From the NCBI GenBank assembly GCA_963747535.1, contig CAVVFX010000020.1, positions 868,001 to 932,000 of the forward strand: 64,000 bases of DNA, read 5' to 3'. The position numbers were made by a program, and so were the translations under genes. Below the pieces are notes generated by a model. It made no database searches and had not been told where the DNA came from. It worked only from the letters and a program-made list of their open reading frames with translations. Position 1 is the stretch's first letter, and every line of letters starts with the position of its first letter. This DNA comes from CAVVFX01 sp963747535. Lineage in GTDB: Bacteria; Acidobacteriota; Terriglobia; Bryobacterales; Bryobacteraceae. This document shows, one piece after another, positions 1 through 8,146 of the stretch.

Positions 1-1
1 G

Positions 2-772
2 ATCGGGAATATTCTGATCCGGGTGGAGGAAGGGGAGTGTCGTGTACCGCGGCTCCCCGTCGATACCTGTGTCGCCGATTCGCAGGGCGGCATGGGCTAT
101 ATGATCCAGCGTCTGGCGTTGGAGATGTTTCGCCGCGAAGGGATCCGGAGGCATGTCGCGACGCTCATTACGCAGGTGTTGGTTGCTTCCGATGACCAGG
201 AGTTCGCGCATCCGACCAAACCGATCGGACAATACTACAGTCTGTCGGAGATCGAGCGCATTCGAGTCGAAAAGCCTCACTGGAACCTGCAGCCCGTGGA
301 TCGCGGTCTCTATCGGCGGGTGGTTCCGTCTCCTCGCCCGCTACAGGTCCTCGAGAGCGAGGCCATCCGGGCGCTCCTCGACGCCGGCGTGGTGGTGATT
401 GCGTGCGGCGGAGGCGGGATTCCCGTTGCCTGGGAGAACGGCCACATCGTGGGAGTCGAGGGTGTGGTCGACAAGGACTTCGCCTCCTGCCTGCTGGCCA
501 CGAGTATTCATGCGCAGCAATTGTTGATCGTCACTTCTGTCGATCAGGCCGCGATCCGCTATGGCCGTCCTGACCAGCAATGGCTGGGAACCATCCCGGT
601 GCAGCAGGCGCGTGCGTATCTGGACGCCGGCGAGTTTCCAGACGGCTCCATGGGGCCGAAAATCCAGGCCGGTATCCAGTTTATTGAGCAGGGCGGCGAG
701 GAATGCATTATCACGTCCGCCGAGCGCGTGGGCGATGCCGTCGAAGGCCGCGCGGGGACGCATATCCGATGA
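2..772 (+). CDS. Carbamate kinase, 5' end missing
   Basis: This is the C-terminal part of a carbamate kinase, the enzyme that converts carbamoyl phosphate and ADP to ATP and carbamate (or the reverse). The reading frame is open from base 2, so the N-terminus lies outside the window. Visible family features are GNILIR near the left edge, ADSQGGMGYMIQ (the carbamate kinase DSQG..GY region), the ACGGGGIPV glycine-rich loop, the GVEGVVDKD segment and the terminal GTHI. Its stop overlaps the next start (ATGA), so it is translationally coupled to the SsnA-like gene. A carbamate kinase beside SsnA and a PLP enzyme resembles the E. coli yqeA/ssnA/ygeX region, where carbamoyl phosphate from purine or hydantoin breakdown is thought to be used for ATP. 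That pathway role is inferred. Confidence 0.93.
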   Translation: MGNILIRVEEGECRVPRLPVDTCVADSQGGMGYMIQRLALEMFRREGIRRHVATLITQVLVASDDQEFAHPTKPIGQYYSLSEIERIRVEKPHWNLQPVDRGLYRRVVPSPRPLQVLESEAIRALLDAGVVVIACGGGGIPVAWENGHIVGVEGVVDKDFASCLLATSIHAQQLLIVTSVDQAAIRYGRPDQQWLGTIPVQQARAYLDAGEFPDGSMGPKIQAGIQFIEQGGEECIITSAERVGDAVEGRAGTHIR

Positions 773-2061
773 TCCTCTCCAACGCGCGCATTCTCACCTT
801 CGATACGGCCCAGCGCGTCATCGATTGCGGCTCAGTAGAAATCCGCGCGGACGGAACCGTTGGCGCGGTCTCCAGTCAATCCCCGCAACACGGCAGAAAC
901 GTCATCGACGCGCAGGGCAAGCTGTTGATGCCGGCGCTGATCAATTGCCACACTCATCTATACAGCACCCTGGCTCGCGGCATCTCTCTTACCGGCAGCG
1001 CCCCGCGTAACTTTCCCGCGGTCCTAAAGAAACTCTGGTGGCGACTCGACCGTGCGCTCGATCCGCGTGATGTCTATTACAGCGCGCTCGTCGGACTCAT
1101 CGATTCCGCCAAGTGCGGGGTCGGCATGCTGGTGGATCACCACTCCAGTCCCAAAGCCTGCGCCGGCAGTCTGGATATCATTGAGCAGGCATTCCGCGAG
1201 GTCGGGCTGCGTGGTGCGCTGTGCTACGAGACGTCCGATCGTAATGGCGCTAAGGCGGCCATCGCGGAGAATGTTCGGTTTATTGAACGCGCTCAAAAAA
1301 CGGACGACGGCATGGTCTCCGCCAGCTTCGGATTGCACGCGGCCTTCACCCTCAGTGATCGCACCCTACGCCAGTGCGTCGAAGCCAACCAGTCCCTCAA
1401 AGCCGGATTCCACGTGCACGTGGCCGAGGATCGGAGCGACGCCGGAGCCGCGCGCCGCCTGTGCAACGCCGGCGTTCTTGACGAAAAATCCATCGCCGCG
1501 CACTGCATCCACGTGACCGCGGGCGAAATGAACAGCCTTGGGCGTCGCGGGGTCAACGTGGTCCACAATCCTCAATCGAACTGCAACAACGCGGTGGGAG
1601 TCCAGAAACTGCTCGAACTGAACCGCCGCGGTGTACTCGTCGGCCTGGGTTCGGACGGCTACACGCCGCGCATGTGGGACGAGTTCAAGACCGCTTTTCA
1701 TCTGCAGAAACTGCTTGCTCGCGATCCGCGCGTCGCCTATGCGGAGGCCTATGCCGCGGCGTTCCTCAATAACCGCGCGATCGTAAAGAAAGCCTGGGGC
1801 CTGGATCTGGGACGCATCGAACCAGGGGCTAAGGCCGACCTGGTTCTTATCGATTACCTGCCGCCGACGCCGCTCGATGCCGGGAATCTCTTTGGCCACC
1901 TGCTCTTCGGCATTTCCAATGCGCCAATCGATTCGCTGATCGTGAACGGGAAGCACGTCGTACGCAGTGGCAAGATCGTAACCGTGGACGAGCGCGCTAT
2001 CCGCGAAAAGGCTTCTATACAGGCACGCCAGCTTTGGCAAAGATTCGAGACACTCCAATGA
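769..2061 (+). CDS. ssnA: SsnA-like amidohydrolase/aminohydrolase
   Basis: A 430-residue metal-dependent amidohydrolase of the deaminase/chlorohydrolase branch, most like SsnA. The metal-binding HxH is in NCHTHLYSTLARG (about residues 62-74). Further ligands are seen in FHVHVAEDRSD, the AHCIHV segment and the late GLGSDGY aspartate. The start was taken at 769 because its ATG overlaps the carbamate kinase stop (ATGA); an upstream in-frame ATG at 703 would run 70 bases into that gene. Length fits the family. SsnA proteins are commonly found in selenium-dependent xanthine/purine catabolism clusters, but the true substrate is unknown and no selenium genes are in the window. The gene is coupled to the PLP enzyme downstream by another ATGA. 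Confidence 0.88.
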   Translation: MILSNARILTFDTAQRVIDCGSVEIRADGTVGAVSSQSPQHGRNVIDAQGKLLMPALINCHTHLYSTLARGISLTGSAPRNFPAVLKKLWWRLDRALDPRDVYYSALVGLIDSAKCGVGMLVDHHSSPKACAGSLDIIEQAFREVGLRGALCYETSDRNGAKAAIAENVRFIERAQKTDDGMVSASFGLHAAFTLSDRTLRQCVEANQSLKAGFHVHVAEDRSDAGAARRLCNAGVLDEKSIAAHCIHVTAGEMNSLGRRGVNVVHNPQSNCNNAVGVQKLLELNRRGVLVGLGSDGYTPRMWDEFKTAFHLQKLLARDPRVAYAEAYAAAFLNNRAIVKKAWGLDLGRIEPGAKADLVLIDYLPPTPLDAGNLFGHLLFGISNAPIDSLIVNGKHVVRSGKIVTVDERAIREKASIQARQLWQRFETLQ

Positions 2062-3398
2062 GAACTTTCATTCCGGGACCCACATATCAGGAAATGCTGT
2101 GCCCGCAGACCTTGCCGGCCGGCATTCGCAGCCGGGCGCTCGCCGCCGGTGCCGATGAACTGGATCCATTCAACCTCTTCAACATCACGTGGCGGGGAGC
2201 CGACAACCGGGTCCGCCATTTCGCGCTCCCCAAGGAACTGACGGGCGTAAAGGCGAACATCCTGGTTCTGGCCGGCCGCTACTTTCCTTCCGGCAGCCAC
2301 AAAGTAGGACCGGCATACTCCACGCTCGCGGAGGGCGAGTTGTCGGGCGATATCGAGCCCGGCGCCAGCACCATCATCGGCCCGTCCACCGGCAACTTCG
2401 GCATCGGCACAGCCTACGTTTCCAAGCTCAAGGGCTATCCGTCGATCGTGATTATGCCCCAAGGCATGAGTGCGGAACGCTACGAGCGCATCCGGCAATA
2501 TGGCGGCGAACTCGACCTGACGCCGGGGTCGGAGAGCGATGTCATCCTGGTGCTGGAGCGCACCGAGCAATACAAGCGCGATCCGAAGAACAAGGTGCTC
2601 GCGCAATTCGAACTGCTGCCCAACTATCGTTTCCATCGCTACGTCACCGGCCGCAGCGCCATCGAAGCCGCGCAGGGACACGGTAATGGACGCGTCGCGG
2701 CCTTCGCCAGTGCACCGGGATCGGCCGGCACTCTGGCCGCCGGGGACCAGATCAAGGCCGTCTATCCGGATGCGCTGATCTGTGCCCTGGAGCCGCACGA
2801 ATGTTCGACGCTCTACAACAACGGTTGCGGCGCGCATGCCATCGAAGGCATCGGCGACAAGATGGTGACGCTGATCCACAATGTGCTCACCACTGACTAC
2901 GTAGCGCGGATCCATGACCAGGATTGTCTCGATGGCCTCGAACTTCTGGAACGTCTCTCGCCCATCGTCGAAGAGCGCCTCCGGCTGCCGTCAGGCTCGC
3001 TGGAGTGCTGCCGCCGCATGTTTGGCGTCTCGGGCATCTGTAACATCCTGGGCGCGATCCGCCTGGCGCGATACCTGGACCTCGGTCCGGACGATAACGT
3101 GGTCACCATTGCGACAGACGGCTTCGACCGCTACCCATCGGTGCTGAACGCCCTCGAAAAGCGAACCTCCGGCTTCGACTTCGAGAGGGTCTTCCGCGGA
3201 GGTGATGACAGCGACTTTCTGGACATCCGTCCCGCTCACGAGAAAGAGCGGCTGTTCGGCTACAAGGAGGATGTCTGGACGCGTTTCAACTACTCCCATG
3301 AGTATCTCGACCGCATGAAGTCGCAAGCGTTTTGGGATGAGGAGTTCGACAAGATTGGGGAGATCGATGCCGGATTGAAGCGCGCCCGCAGTTGGTGA
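2058..3398 (+). CDS. PLP-dependent fold-II enzyme (YgeX/cysteine-synthase superfamily)
   Basis: A 446-residue tryptophan-synthase-beta-like PLP enzyme. FPSGSHKVGPAYS (about residues 78-90) holds the likely Schiff-base lysine, and GPSTGNFGIGTAY is the glycine-rich phosphate-binding loop. APGSAGTLAAGDQ and IATDGFDRY lie later. The start at 2058 is chosen from the ATGA overlap with ssnA. The protein is longer than diaminopropionate ammonia-lyase (about 400 residues), so it is not called YgeX. PLP proteins of this type sit beside YgeW-type carbamoyltransferase and carbamate kinase genes, suggesting an ammonia-lyase or related reaction in nitrogen-compound catabolism. Substrate unknown. Confidence 0.8.
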   Translation: MRTFIPGPTYQEMLCPQTLPAGIRSRALAAGADELDPFNLFNITWRGADNRVRHFALPKELTGVKANILVLAGRYFPSGSHKVGPAYSTLAEGELSGDIEPGASTIIGPSTGNFGIGTAYVSKLKGYPSIVIMPQGMSAERYERIRQYGGELDLTPGSESDVILVLERTEQYKRDPKNKVLAQFELLPNYRFHRYVTGRSAIEAAQGHGNGRVAAFASAPGSAGTLAAGDQIKAVYPDALICALEPHECSTLYNNGCGAHAIEGIGDKMVTLIHNVLTTDYVARIHDQDCLDGLELLERLSPIVEERLRLPSGSLECCRRMFGVSGICNILGAIRLARYLDLGPDDNVVTIATDGFDRYPSVLNALEKRTSGFDFERVFRGGDDSDFLDIRPAHEKERLFGYKEDVWTRFNYSHEYLDRMKSQAFWDEEFDKIGEIDAGLKRARSW

Positions 3399-3513
3399 CG
3401 CGGGGATCGGCGGCGCGGCACGTTGATTTTCGTGTCCGGTTGATCACGGAAGCGACAATGCTAAAATCACGTTTCCAGGCCGTTTCGGCCGGCGGCTTAC
3501 GGTCGGCAAGACG

Positions 3514-4254
3514 ATGGACAGTACAACTCAGCATGTTCTGCTGGTGGTGTTCTTCGCCACTATAATCCGCTCGACTTTTGGTTTTGGCGAAGCCCTGATT
3601 GCCGTCCCGTTGCTCGCGCTGACTATTCCTATCGAGATTGCTGCTCCTTTCGCCGTTCTTCTCTCGATCACGATAGCCGCCATCGTCGTTGTACAGGACT
3701 GGCGGAAGATCCACCTCAGTAGTACAGGATGGCTGCTGGCATCGACGTTTCCGGGTATTCCATTGGGCATTGCGCTATTGACCAGTACTCATCAGCATCT
3801 CGTCAAGGGCGTGCTGGGAACCATCATTGTGGCGTTTTCCGGATACTCTCTTCTCGGTAGGAAGCCCCCTGAACTGCACGGCGACAGCCGCGTCTGGCTT
3901 CTGGGCTGCGGGTTCGTTGCCGGCCTGCTCGGCGGCGCGTATGGCATGAACGGACCTCCGCTGGTTGTCTACGGTGCGATGCGGCGCTGGTCGCCGCAGC
4001 ATTTCCGCGCAACTCTGCAAGGATATTTCCTGCCCGCGAGCGTCGTCGCGATGGCGGGATATTGGTTCGCGGGGCTATGGGTTCCCGCGGTGACGCACTA
4101 CTACCTGCTGTCCCTGCCGGTGGCGGTCCCCGCCATATTTCTTGGCAGGGTTATCAATCATCGCCTGCGGGGAGATTCGTTTCTGGCCTATGTTCACGCC
4201 GGGCTGGTGTGCGTGGGCGTGCTCCTGCTGGCCCAGGCAATCCGTCAGACATGA
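3514..4254 (+). CDS. TauE/SafE family membrane transporter
   Basis: A 246-residue polytopic inner-membrane protein with about eight hydrophobic segments and two similar halves. The N-terminal half carries TFGFGEALIAVPLLAL, the signature of the TauE/SafE (DUF81) family, and the second half has the matching GGAYGMNGPPLVVYGAM. Family members export sulfite, sulfonates or other organic anions by a proton-coupled mechanism. It follows the PLP gene by 115 bases and is followed by a convergent response-regulator operon, so it is probably transcribed alone. The substrate cannot be told from sequence. Confidence 0.88.
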   Translation: MDSTTQHVLLVVFFATIIRSTFGFGEALIAVPLLALTIPIEIAAPFAVLLSITIAAIVVVQDWRKIHLSSTGWLLASTFPGIPLGIALLTSTHQHLVKGVLGTIIVAFSGYSLLGRKPPELHGDSRVWLLGCGFVAGLLGGAYGMNGPPLVVYGAMRRWSPQHFRATLQGYFLPASVVAMAGYWFAGLWVPAVTHYYLLSLPVAVPAIFLGRVINHRLRGDSFLAYVHAGLVCVGVLLLAQAIRQT

Positions 4255-4343
4255 ACATCGACGTTTGACGGATGGGGAACGATAAATCTGCTCGTGGCAG
4301 GCGATCCGAGCCTTGCTATCGGTGGCAACTGCCGGAGCTATCC

Positions 4344-5711
4344 CTAACCCAGATTGTGTTTCTTAATCTTATAGCGCAACGCGTCCCGCCCGATCCTCAG
4401 CATGCGGGCCGCTTCGGACTGATTGCCGCCGCTGCGGGCCAGTGCGTCGGCGATGAGGTGCCGCTCGTGCTCCTCGAAACTTTGCGGCGACGGACTCTCA
4501 TGCGTCACCGGACCGCCGGCATGCGACGGGCTGACCAGGTAGTCCGGCAGGTCTCCCACGTCGATGACCTCGCTGGCCGTCATCATACACGCATGGCCGA
4601 CGACGTTCTCGAGTTCGCGCACATTGCCGGGCCAGTTGTGGCGCGCCAGGGCTAAATGGGCCCGCTGGGTCAGTTCGCGAACTTCCTTGCTGAACTGTTC
4701 GGAATACTTCTTCACGAAGTACCGCTCGAGCAGCGGGAGATCCTCTTTGCGGTCGCGCAACGGAGGCACCCGGATTTCAATCATCGAGAGCCGGTAGAAC
4801 AGATCCTCCCGGAAACTTCCGTCAGCCACCTTGTCCCGCAGGTCGCGATGTGTCGCCGCTACCACCCGGACGTCCACCTTGCGCGTGCTCAGCGAACCGA
4901 CACGCTGGACTTCCTGATTCTGCAATGCCCGCAACAGTTTGGACTGGGCGCCGGCGCTCATATCGCCGACTTCGTCCAGAAACAGCACCCCGCCATGCGC
5001 ATGTTCGAACATGCCGGGCTTATCCACTACGGCGCCAGTAAAGGCCCCACGGACATGCCCGAACAACTCGCTTTCGAGCAGCGTTTCCACCACGGCCGAA
5101 CAGTTCAGCGCGACAAATCGCCCCGCGGAAACCGGACATAGCCGGTGCAGCCCGCGCGCGATGAGATCCTTGCCAGTGCCGGTTTCGCCGGTGATCAGCG
5201 CCGTGCGGAAGTGGGGAGCGATACGGCGAATCCGGGAGAAGACTTCCCACATGAGCGGGCTTCGTCCGACAATGCCTTCAAACTGGCAGCTCTCGAGCAG
5301 TTCCTGCTCCAGTTTCCCGGCGCGCTGCGATTGCCGGGCACTCTCTACCAGGCTGCCGATGCGCTCGCGCAGCACCCCGACTTTGATCGGCTTGTCCAGG
5401 TAATCGCAAGCCCCCTTGCGAATGGCCTCCACGGCTGATTCAGTGGAGTAATGCGCCGTCATCAGTACCACCTGGATCGACGGGTCGAATTCCACGATGC
5501 GCTCGAGGAGCTCCATGCCAGTCATGCCGGGCATCACCAGGTCGGTTAGAACCACTTGAGGACGAACACTGTAAATCGTTTCCAGAGCATCCTCGGGATT
5601 GGTGGCCGTCAGAACTTCTATGCCATCCGTGCGGAGTGCACTCGACACGAACTCCAGGCTTCCGGGATGGTCGTCGACCACCAGTACCGCGACTTTGGGC
5701 GCGTTGCTCAT
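4344..5711 (-). CDS. NtrC-family sigma-54 activator (REC-AAA+-Fis)
   Basis: A 455-residue enhancer-binding protein. The receiver domain spans residues 5-120, with acidic VDD (13-14) and phospho-acceptor Asp57 in VLTDLVMPG. The AAA+ domain spans about 145-380, with Walker A GETGTGKD, the sigma-54-contacting GAFTGA loop, Walker B LFLDEVGDM and an R-finger region. The Fis-type helix-turn-helix is at the C-terminus (GGNQSEAARMLRIGRDALRY). It activates RNA polymerase carrying sigma-54 once phosphorylated. Its start overlaps the stop of the single-domain receiver upstream (ATGA), and that gene follows a hybrid kinase, so the three form one signalling operon. Two sigma-54-like promoters at 7791-7806 and 8058-8073 are plausible targets. 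Confidence 0.95.
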   Translation of the reverse strand: MSNAPKVAVLVVDDHPGSLEFVSSALRTDGIEVLTATNPEDALETIYSVRPQVVLTDLVMPGMTGMELLERIVEFDPSIQVVLMTAHYSTESAVEAIRKGACDYLDKPIKVGVLRERIGSLVESARQSQRAGKLEQELLESCQFEGIVGRSPLMWEVFSRIRRIAPHFRTALITGETGTGKDLIARGLHRLCPVSAGRFVALNCSAVVETLLESELFGHVRGAFTGAVVDKPGMFEHAHGGVLFLDEVGDMSAGAQSKLLRALQNQEVQRVGSLSTRKVDVRVVAATHRDLRDKVADGSFREDLFYRLSMIEIRVPPLRDRKEDLPLLERYFVKKYSEQFSKEVRELTQRAHLALARHNWPGNVRELENVVGHACMMTASEVIDVGDLPDYLVSPSHAGGPVTHESPSPQSFEEHERHLIADALARSGGNQSEAARMLRIGRDALRYKIKKHNLG

Positions 5712-6073
5712 GGGTTTAAGAGGCGCGTAATCTCCTCGCGCAGAAAGCGCAGATTAACGGGTTTGGTAATGTACTCCGTGAAACCGGCTTCGAGAGCCTT
5801 CTCGCGGTCGCCCTGCATGGCGCTGGCGGTTAACGCGACGATGGGCACGCAGGCGAAACGTTCGTCGCGGCGCAGTTCGGCCAGCACGCCCAAGCCATCG
5901 AGCGCAGGCATTTGCAGATCCACGATCATCAGATCCGGGCTGTCCCGTTTGGCCACCTCGACGGCTTCGCGGCCGTCTGCCGCTTCGCTGACGCTGTAGC
6001 CGCACCCTTCGAGCACAGTACGGATCAGTTCGCGGCTACTGGCGCGGTCTTCGGCGATCAGGATTCTCTTCAT
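5708..6073 (-). CDS. Single-domain response regulator (CheY/DivK-like receiver)
   Basis: A 121-residue stand-alone receiver domain starting MKRILIAEDRASS. The acidic pair is in IAEDR, the phospho-acceptor Asp is in LMIVDLQMPALDG, and the conserved Thr and Lys are in VALTASAM and YITKPVN. There is no output domain. A GTG one codon upstream is an alternative start. It lies between the hybrid kinase and the NtrC-type regulator and is likely a phosphorelay intermediate or competing phosphate sink between them. The stop overlaps the start of the regulator gene. Confidence 0.92.
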   Translation of the reverse strand: MKRILIAEDRASSRELIRTVLEGCGYSVSEAADGREAVEVAKRDSPDLMIVDLQMPALDGLGVLAELRRDERFACVPIVALTASAMQGDREKALEAGFTEYITKPVNLRFLREEITRLLNP

Positions 6074-6092
6074 CACAGAGCTTGGGTCTTCT

Positions 6093-7673
6093 TCATCTTA
6101 GATGCTGGCGCAGGGTGTGGAGCAGAACATCCCGCTTGAGGGGCTTCTGTAAAAAAGCCGTGGCTCCCCGCGCTTGCGCCGAACCATCATTATCGCGAAC
6201 TGAGACCACGATGATCGGCACGGCGCGAAATTCGGCGCGATCATGGAGTTCCTCAAGCGCCCTCCATCCACTGTAACCCGGCAGCCCGAGGTCGAGTGTG
6301 ACCGCGCTGGGCCGGGTCTTGCGGGCGATCTCGATGGCTTTCTGGATCGTCGGGGCGACGGCCGTCTGGAAGCCACGGGGTTCGAGATAGGTTACCAGCA
6401 GTTCCTGCGCCGAGGGCTCGTCCTCCACGATCAGGATCAACGGGGTAGCTTTCTCCGTTTTGGGAGTGTCGAGCGGAATGGTAAAGCTGAACGTGCTCCC
6501 TCTGCCGGGTTCGCTCTCCACCAGCAGAGCGCCGCCGTGCATTTCCACCAGTTGTTTGGTGATGGCAAGGCCCAGTCCGGTGCCTTCGCGCACGCCTTTG
6601 GTGGTAGAACCGACCTGATAGAACTTATCGAAGATGGAAGCCTGCTCCTGCTTCGCAATGCCGATCCCGGTATCCTTTACGGAGAACCGGACGTCCGAGT
6701 CGCGCGACTGGCAGTCGATCTCGATGCGGCCACCCTCCAGGGTAAATTTCACTGCGTTGCTCAACAGATTATAGAAGATTTCTTTCAGGCGGACACGGTC
6801 CGCTTTCACCGTGCAGCCCGTGGCCACGCGATTCTCCACCGTGAGGTTCTTGCCGTCAGCGCGCCCGTTGAGGCTGTCCACGACCTCTTCTACGGCTTGC
6901 CGGGCGTCGAAGACCTCGAAGCGCAATTCCATCTTCCCGGCTTCGATCTTGCTCAGATCCAGGATATCGTTGATCAACTCGAGTAAATGCTGCGCGTCCT
7001 GGTGCACGTGCGAGACGAAGCGCCTCTGGCGCTCGTTCAGTGAGCCATCCACCTCTTCTTCGAGCAGTTCGGTGAAGCCGAGTATGGTGTGCAGCGGTGT
7101 GCGCAACTCATGGCTCATGCTGGCGAGAAACTCGCTCTTCAGGCGGTTGGCGCGCTCCGCTTCCTGATTTCGCTGTTGTAATTGTTGATTGACGGCGCGG
7201 ATCTGCTCTTCGGCGATCTTCCGGTCCGTCACATCGCGGATGATCGCGGTAACCCGTATGCCTTCGTCCGAACGTACCGGGCTCAGGCTGATTTCAACCG
7301 GGAAACGCGAACCGTCCTTGCGCTGTGCGTGCAGGGTCAGGCCTTTGCCCATGGGGCGCGTCACGGGACGATTCCAATAGTTGGTGCGATGCTGCTCGTG
7401 GGCTGCATGGCTGCCCTCGGGAACCAGCGTTTCGACCGCACGCCCGAGCAACTCTTCACGCTGGTATCCGAATAGCTTTTCGGTGGCCGCGTTGCAGAGA
7501 ACGATGCAACCGCTATGGTCGACTTCGATAATGCTATCGGGCGCCGCTTCCAACAGTTCACGAAAGCGGCTTTCTGCCTTGGCGGCGGCTTGGGCAGCGC
7601 GTTCGCTTGCGATCAATGCCTCCTTTTCGGCCTGTGCGGCCTTTTCTGGTGTATTGTCCCAAAAGAACGCCAT
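6093..7673 (-). CDS. Hybrid sensor histidine kinase (PAS-HisKA-HATPase-REC)
   Basis: A 526-residue soluble hybrid kinase with no membrane segment. An alanine/glutamate-rich helix (residues 8-35) is followed by a PAS domain (about 36-155, ending IRDVTDRKIAEEQ), then the H-box SMSHELRTP with His188. The N-box is LLSNAVKFT and the G-boxes are DTGIGI and GTGLGL. A C-terminal receiver domain begins LILIVEDEPSAQELL, with its Asp in VTLDLGLPGYSG. The start at 7673 was chosen for AAGGG a few bases upstream; the frame stays open to 7862, but that extension crosses the sigma-54-like promoter at 7791-7806. It presumably senses a cytoplasmic redox or small-molecule signal through PAS and passes phosphate to the two downstream regulators. 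Confidence 0.93.
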   Translation of the reverse strand: MAFFWDNTPEKAAQAEKEALIASERAAQAAAKAESRFRELLEAAPDSIIEVDHSGCIVLCNAATEKLFGYQREELLGRAVETLVPEGSHAAHEQHRTNYWNRPVTRPMGKGLTLHAQRKDGSRFPVEISLSPVRSDEGIRVTAIIRDVTDRKIAEEQIRAVNQQLQQRNQEAERANRLKSEFLASMSHELRTPLHTILGFTELLEEEVDGSLNERQRRFVSHVHQDAQHLLELINDILDLSKIEAGKMELRFEVFDARQAVEEVVDSLNGRADGKNLTVENRVATGCTVKADRVRLKEIFYNLLSNAVKFTLEGGRIEIDCQSRDSDVRFSVKDTGIGIAKQEQASIFDKFYQVGSTTKGVREGTGLGLAITKQLVEMHGGALLVESEPGRGSTFSFTIPLDTPKTEKATPLILIVEDEPSAQELLVTYLEPRGFQTAVAPTIQKAIEIARKTRPSAVTLDLGLPGYSGWRALEELHDRAEFRAVPIIVVSVRDNDGSAQARGATAFLQKPLKRDVLLHTLRQHLR

Positions 7674-7790
7674 GTATCCCTTATAGTCTCCGCAGTCTCC
7701 CCCTATATGCGGTAAAGCGGAGGGTGGACCTCGTTGGGTCCCCCTCCGCGCTTGAGGCAGTTCAGGGTATGGTTCAGTTGTCCTCCGTAG

Positions 7791-7806
7791 TGCAATCGCG
7801 ATGCCA
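7791..7806 (-). promoter_or_regulatory. Sigma-54 promoter for kinase/regulator operon (predicted)
   Basis: On the minus strand the bases read TGGCATCGCGATTGCA. This matches the sigma-54 consensus TGGCAYRNNNNTTGCW with GG and GC exactly 10 bases apart. Transcription would start near 7780, giving a leader of about 107 bases before the kinase start at 7673. The operon encodes its own sigma-54 activator, so autoregulation is likely. Confidence 0.65.
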
Positions 7807-7990
7807 AGTTTCGAAGAGCGCTTTTCACCCGATGGGAGCAGCCGATCCCGCCGTTTCCGCAATCCTCGAACGCACGGTACCGCAAGGATCTACATACCAA
7901 TCCGAGACCGCAGACCTCTGGTCCGGCTCCGGCAGTTTCGCCCCTCTCTAAGTTCGGCACGACGCCAATCTGCGCGGAAGTACGCATTCG

Positions 7991-8008
7991 TTGGGTGAGC
8001 ACACCCAA
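7991..8008. promoter_or_regulatory. Perfect 18-bp palindrome, candidate activator binding site
   Basis: TTGGGTGAGCACACCCAA is a perfect 7-4-7 inverted repeat. Its centre lies about 84 bp upstream of the start site expected from the sigma-54 promoter at 8058-8073, the usual distance for an NtrC-type upstream activating sequence, and about 220 bp from the divergent one. Confidence 0.55.
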
Positions 8009-8018
8009 TTATATGCCC

Positions 8019-8038
8019 CAACGATATTCAAGTCGTTG
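8019..8038. promoter_or_regulatory. 6-8-6 inverted repeat upstream of USP promoter
   Basis: CAACGA and TCGTTG flank an 8-base spacer, 20 bp upstream of the -24 element. It could be a second half-site set for the regulator. The repeat is short enough to be chance. Confidence 0.3.
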
Positions 8039-8057
8039 CATGGAAACAATCCACCAA

Positions 8058-8073
8058 TGGCCAGCGTGTTGCG
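8058..8073 (+). promoter_or_regulatory. Sigma-54 promoter for universal stress protein gene (predicted)
   Basis: TGGCCAGCGTGTTGCG has the invariant GG and GC with the required 10-base separation and the TTGC box. The start site would be near 8084, about 63 bases before the ATG at 8147. Confidence 0.6.
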
Positions 8074-8146
8074 CCTTTGTCCAGTGACTCAGACTGGGGC
8101 GCCACCCGGTCTCCGTGCCTCTTTGCGCTTAGACGAAAGGACCCTT

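Larger units (their letters stand above)
7674..8146. promoter_or_regulatory. Divergent control region between kinase operon and USP gene
   Basis: A 473-bp region with no supported gene. It holds sigma-54-type promoters pointing both ways (7791-7806 minus, 8058-8073 plus), an 18-bp perfect palindrome (7991-8008) and a second inverted repeat (8019-8038). Spacing suggests that the adjacent NtrC-type regulator controls both sides from the central site; this is inference. Confidence 0.6.

Noticed and set aside
1854..2915. 353-codon antisense open frame over ssnA and the PLP gene
   Set aside because: It lies opposite two recognised enzymes joined by an ATGA overlap and shows no recognisable motif.
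2058..3398. Diaminopropionate ammonia-lyase (YgeX)
   Set aside because: Longer than YgeX and the motifs only fix the fold; kept as a PLP enzyme of unknown substrate.
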